From Laguncularia racemosa (taxonomy: Eukaryota > Streptophyta > Magnoliopsida > Myrtales > Combretaceae), in NCBI GenBank assembly GCA_037954665.1, contig JBBMOL010000098.1, positions 1,178,001-1,242,000 of the forward strand: DNA of 64,000 nt, in the 5' to 3' direction. The translations under genes were made by a program, and so were the position numbers. The notes under the pieces were generated by a model. It had not been told where the DNA came from and did no database searches. It was given only the letters and a program-made list of their open reading frames with translations. How positions within the stretch are numbered: the stretch's first letter is position 1; the number at the start of each line of letters is the position of its first letter. Of the stretch, positions 60,510 through 64,000 are shown piece after piece.

Positions 60510-60699
60510 TAAGTGAGATTTAAAATATTTTTTTTCCTATTTTGGTGTATTTTTTTTAAAGAATTTAAATTTGAATGGAATAATATTTTGATCTTAGGGC
60601 TTTAATGAAAAATTGAATTAAAAAGAAAGAAATTCAACTGTACTCAATTTGGAGTTAAATAAAAAAAATTATGAATTTTTGAAAATAGACACAACAGAA

Positions 60700-61920
60700 A
60701 CATAGCCATGTTTATAACGTGTTGAATTTAAAGCATAAAACAGTGAGTTACACGGGGGCTAGACATGACCATATTTGTTGGTCGTGTATCTTTTAGAGAT
60801 AATTAATTTTAAAGCACAATTTAAACATGACCTCTAGACACAACCTTATCTGGGCTATGTCTATGTCTACTGCAACACCAGTTTTCTAAGTTTTTGACAG
60901 ATGAACTTGACATGGCCCAAAGTACGATCGCGTTACATAGCGTGTTGGCCTAATTTTTTACTCTCACTATATAAAGGATAAGGGGAACTCAACTAAAAGA
61001 AGAGAGAAGACATATTTTATTTATTTTAGGTTTTTTTTTTAGTGACTAGAAGGCTATTTTTCTGTACTTCAAGAATTTAGGATTTTTCTTAAATTTCTTT
61101 AATGATGCATAAACATGCATCATTGAGGATTTTTGTTTTTATATGATTAGAGTTTAAATATTCTTAATATCTAGACTTGTTGATCTTAAGATTATTATAT
61201 GATTGGATTTATTGTTATTCGATGCATTATCAGATTTTATGATTTATACATGTGTTTTTGACATTTTTTAAATTAATATTTTTAAAGTATTATTTTATCC
61301 ATTCGATATTATACATTAGAATTGACAAATTTGATGTATAATTAAATTTAGCATGTTTAAAGAGAATTAATATAATATTAGAGATAAGTTACATAATTCT
61401 TCCAGAATTGATTAATTTGTTTAAGGAAATTTACTAATTTTAATGTGATATGGAAATATACTATCATAAAGAGATTAAAATATGAAATTTTAATATTAGG
61501 GTTAATAAGTTTGAGAAAGTTAAAACTAATTTAGAAATTTTCTCAATTAATGAAAATAAGAAAGAATTGAATGAATTTTATGAATGTCATAAAATAATTC
61601 CAAGAGGAAACAAAGTCTAAATACTAGTTTTATCATCTTAAAGTTAATTATTATTTGTTTTGCTCTTTTTTCTTTTAATTTAATCTCTAGTTCATTAATT
61701 AATACTTAGTTATAAGATTTAAATCAATATATTTTTATAATTTTCCGATTAGATAATAGGGTATAGATTAGTATTATTACTTGTAATTTCAGTAGGACAA
61801 TATCTATATTTAATATATTATATTATAAAATTTGATAGATATATTTACCTCTCATCATCATGATTACGTTACTTTAAATATAGGGACTAAGGAAGAAAAA
61901 TATGGATGAGGCTATTGATT
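60700..61920 (+). mobile_element. Possible LTR-retrotransposon remnant
   Basis: Words such as GACATGACC, ACATGGCCC and GTGTTGGCC, a TATA box (CTATATAAAGG at about 60967), a GA-rich leader and a T-rich tract resemble plant LTR promoters. An exon-like ATGGATGAGGCTATTGATTC with a following CAG-GTAAGG donor lies at 61902-61940. No second LTR, primer site or coding region was found. Confidence 0.3.
61101..61124. repeat. Perfect 10-bp hairpin around an AAAC loop
   Basis: AATGATGCAT, a 4-base AAAC loop and the exact inverted arm ATGCATCATT, inside the LTR-like remnant. Each arm contains the palindrome ATGCAT. Confidence 0.85.
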
Positions 61921-61939
61921 CATTGAATACACAGGTAAG

Positions 61940-63390
61940 GGTCCTTCATGCATCAATGATGTGCATTCTTAAGTCAAGGACCATGTAAAAGATGCAATTT
62001 TTTTTTTTGTTTTTCTCAACATATAGAATAAGTTAAATTACATGAATATCATTGAAAATCTTTCAAAATTGTATGAACACTCAACATTTTTATAAGTCGG
62101 TATTTACATCTTTGAAACAGTCGTGAGAACTTTTTTTTTATGAGTTGGCTGTTTAAGCGTCTCTTTTTACTAATGTGAATAATGGATTTGATATATTTAA
62201 TTAACTAATGTTAAAAAATACAAAAAATTAAAATATAGAAAAATAAACAAAAAAAGGAAATTGTAGAAAAAATGATATACTATGTTGAAAGGTCGTCGGA
62301 CCCACTAACCATAAAATGTGACATGGCTGGAGTGAGATAATTTTGATACTTTTAGGTCTGTTATTTTCTTTTCCTTTCCTTTTTAGAGTGATGTTATTGA
62401 AATAAGTAATTGTTGGTAATTTAAAAAAAAAATCTATAATATAATTCATAACTTAATTTTTCACCATCAGATTTTTTTAAAAACTTTTTTTATTTAAATC
62501 TCCTTTCAATTATCAAGTGAATGATTCTCTCGAAGATAGAAGAAGCATTACTCGACATGTTACATGAACGCGACAAAACATTAGGAGTGGTGCTTTATTA
62601 ACTTGATAAAAAGGAATATACAGAGAACTCCACGAAGGAAACGGTAGACACCATAAGCAAATGTCACATTTCACATAATTAATTGGAAGAATAATGGCCT
62701 AACATAATGAGACATTACATGCTCACTTGTCTTATTAAGAAGGAAAAATAAATAATTAAATGCTTGGCAAACGAGTATCCCGATATTATCTACACGTAAT
62801 ATGGAAAAAAAAAAAACAACAACTCTGTCTCTCTTTTTTTCAATATAGTTAATAGAAAAAAATAATCTAGTAAAAAAATCCTAACTAATTTCTCCAATTT
62901 TAAACTATATATATATATTTTAATATCTAGTTGTCAATATCCTTCTAAAAATATTCAGAAACAATATTCTTTTTTGTTTTCTTGCAATCTTTCTTTTTAT
63001 TATAATTTTGAATTTTTAGTATAAAAAATTAGACATTAGTTAATTAAATATATTAAATAAGGAGAGACACATAGGTTACCAACAATAAAAATTGCTACTT
63101 TTTAAAAAAATTGAAGATTCATATGATTTTCAAAATTTTCAATGAAGATATGTATAATTGCTAGTTATACGTACAATAAAAATATAAGAGGAGACACATA
63201 GGTTACCACGATAAAAATATAAGCCTGTAACTATTTTAGGGATATAATTACTAGTTTTTTTTAGAAATTTGAAGACTCGTATGATTTTCAAAATTTTCAA
63301 TGAAGGTACGTATAACTTATCCTATAGAAAATAAGAGAAGCAAGAAAAAGAAGTAAATTTTGCATTCACAATCACACACATGATATTTTA
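61940..63390. other. Intergenic AT-rich sequence
   Basis: No gene seen. A short direct repeat (GGAGACACATAGGTTACCA) occurs at about 63061 and 63190, with a following GAAGA-TTCATATGATTTTCAAAATTTTC-like motif also repeated at 63113 and 63269, indicating a local duplication of about 130-155 bp. Confidence 0.5.
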
Positions 63391-63394
63391 AAGT

Positions 63395-63720
63395 GGGAAT
63401 TTAATAATAATTAATAATAAATATTTAATATACGTAATTAAATAATGAGATTAAAGATTGGATTGATCTTATTAAAATAGTAAACGAGATTATAGAGATG
63501 ATTAAGAAGGCCATCTGAATTGGGACACGTGTCAAACTTAAACCCTTTAGGGTTTAAACTAGGTAGCCAAACAACTAGATTAAGGCATCCAAATAACGTG
63601 CTCAACTTAAATGATTGCTAATGCTCCAATGGCATCAAAATACCAAGGATTTCTCGTACAAGCATCGTTCAAATGGCACGATGGATGCTACTAATCTCAT
63701 GGAAGCTTCAGGGCTGTTTG
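63395..63720. repeat. Long direct repeat, copy B
   Basis: Same order and direction as copy A, with one 110-bp dispersed repeat followed by the unique 220-bp part and the TTAAACCC-TTTA-GGGTTTAA hairpin at 63538-63557. Homology fades after about 63.72 kb. Confidence 0.8.
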
Positions 63721-64000
63721 AATGGGGCTAGGGCAGTAGTCCACGTAGGGCATGCCTTGCTTCTGATGATTTTGTGCTTGCATGGGGCATTAGAATGGCC
63801 AGTTTGGGCAGTCGAATACCTTCATATTCCTTGTACACATAGCTTAAGTTTGAAATTGATTCTTTTTCTAGTTATTATGCAATTAATCCATTTAACATGC
63901 ACTTTATTATTTTTCATTAATTTCCACTTGAAGAATGCAAAATAATGTATAACTTTTAAGTCTGGAATAAGTGTAATTTTACACGTTATGAGTTGTTAAT

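Noticed and set aside
60240..60512. 90-codon plus-strand frame
   Set aside because: It runs into the AT microsatellite (Ile-Tyr repeats) and the second copy of the region does not keep the frame.
61902..61940. Start of a real gene (ATG exon with GT donor)
   Set aside because: Only 11 codons, no downstream exon found in the next 2 kb.

Overview
This is nuclear DNA from a flowering plant, almost certainly a eudicot. It is AT-rich, has intron-bearing genes with GT-AG junctions, an intronless PPR gene, Ogre/Tat-type and Mutator-type transposons, and a decayed piece of plastid 23S rDNA. I cannot name the species from sequence alone.

Four protein-coding genes are convincing, all on the minus strand. 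(1) 297-2357: a PLS/E-class pentatricopeptide repeat protein, the likely counterpart of Arabidopsis SLO1 (At2g22410), a mitochondrial RNA editing factor. (2) 7088-8712: a three-exon mitochondrial ADP/ATP carrier. (3) 31581-32891: a GT-gamma-like trihelix transcription factor, single coding exon, probably with a 5'UTR intron. (4) 44921-52878: an eight-exon HMA5-like copper P1B-ATPase, whose exons sum to a 972-residue protein; its promoter is probably near 55.9 kb behind a long 5'UTR intron.

The rest is mostly transposon. A complete 14.9-kb Ogre-like Ty3/Gypsy element (10353-25252, minus strand) has two 2.1-kb LTRs, a TAAAC target duplication, a tRNA-Arg primer site, a polypurine tract, ORF1, gag, protease, a phase-compatible 115-bp intron, RT-RNase H, a second (archaeal-type) RNase H, integrase and a 91-bp tandem array before the 3' LTR. 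Its reading frames are broken at many points although its LTRs are nearly identical. A full-length but decayed MULE (35130-39459) has TIRs and a 10-bp direct flanking repeat. A related MULE lies in opposite orientation at about 26.0-28.6 kb, next to a LINE RNase H remnant, so the trihelix gene sits between inverted MULE copies.

Smaller elements include a MITE family with two copies (2.46-3.1 kb and 29.69-30.03 kb), a foldback-like inverted repeat at 40.4-41.9 kb and a 154-bp tandem triplication at 42.15-42.62 kb. From 56 to 64 kb there are no recognisable genes, only a roughly 110-bp dispersed repeat in at least six copies, a long direct duplication carrying a telomere-motif hairpin, a 31-base poly(C) run, the plastid 23S fragment and an LTR-like remnant.

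The four genes form no pathway. Two encode mitochondrial proteins (editing factor, nucleotide carrier), one a copper pump and one a transcription factor. I found no wholly new biological system. The most unusual signals are the tRNA-like Pol III A/B-box module inside the Ogre LTRs, the young-LTR/broken-ORF paradox, and the plastid rDNA insert saturated with transitions.
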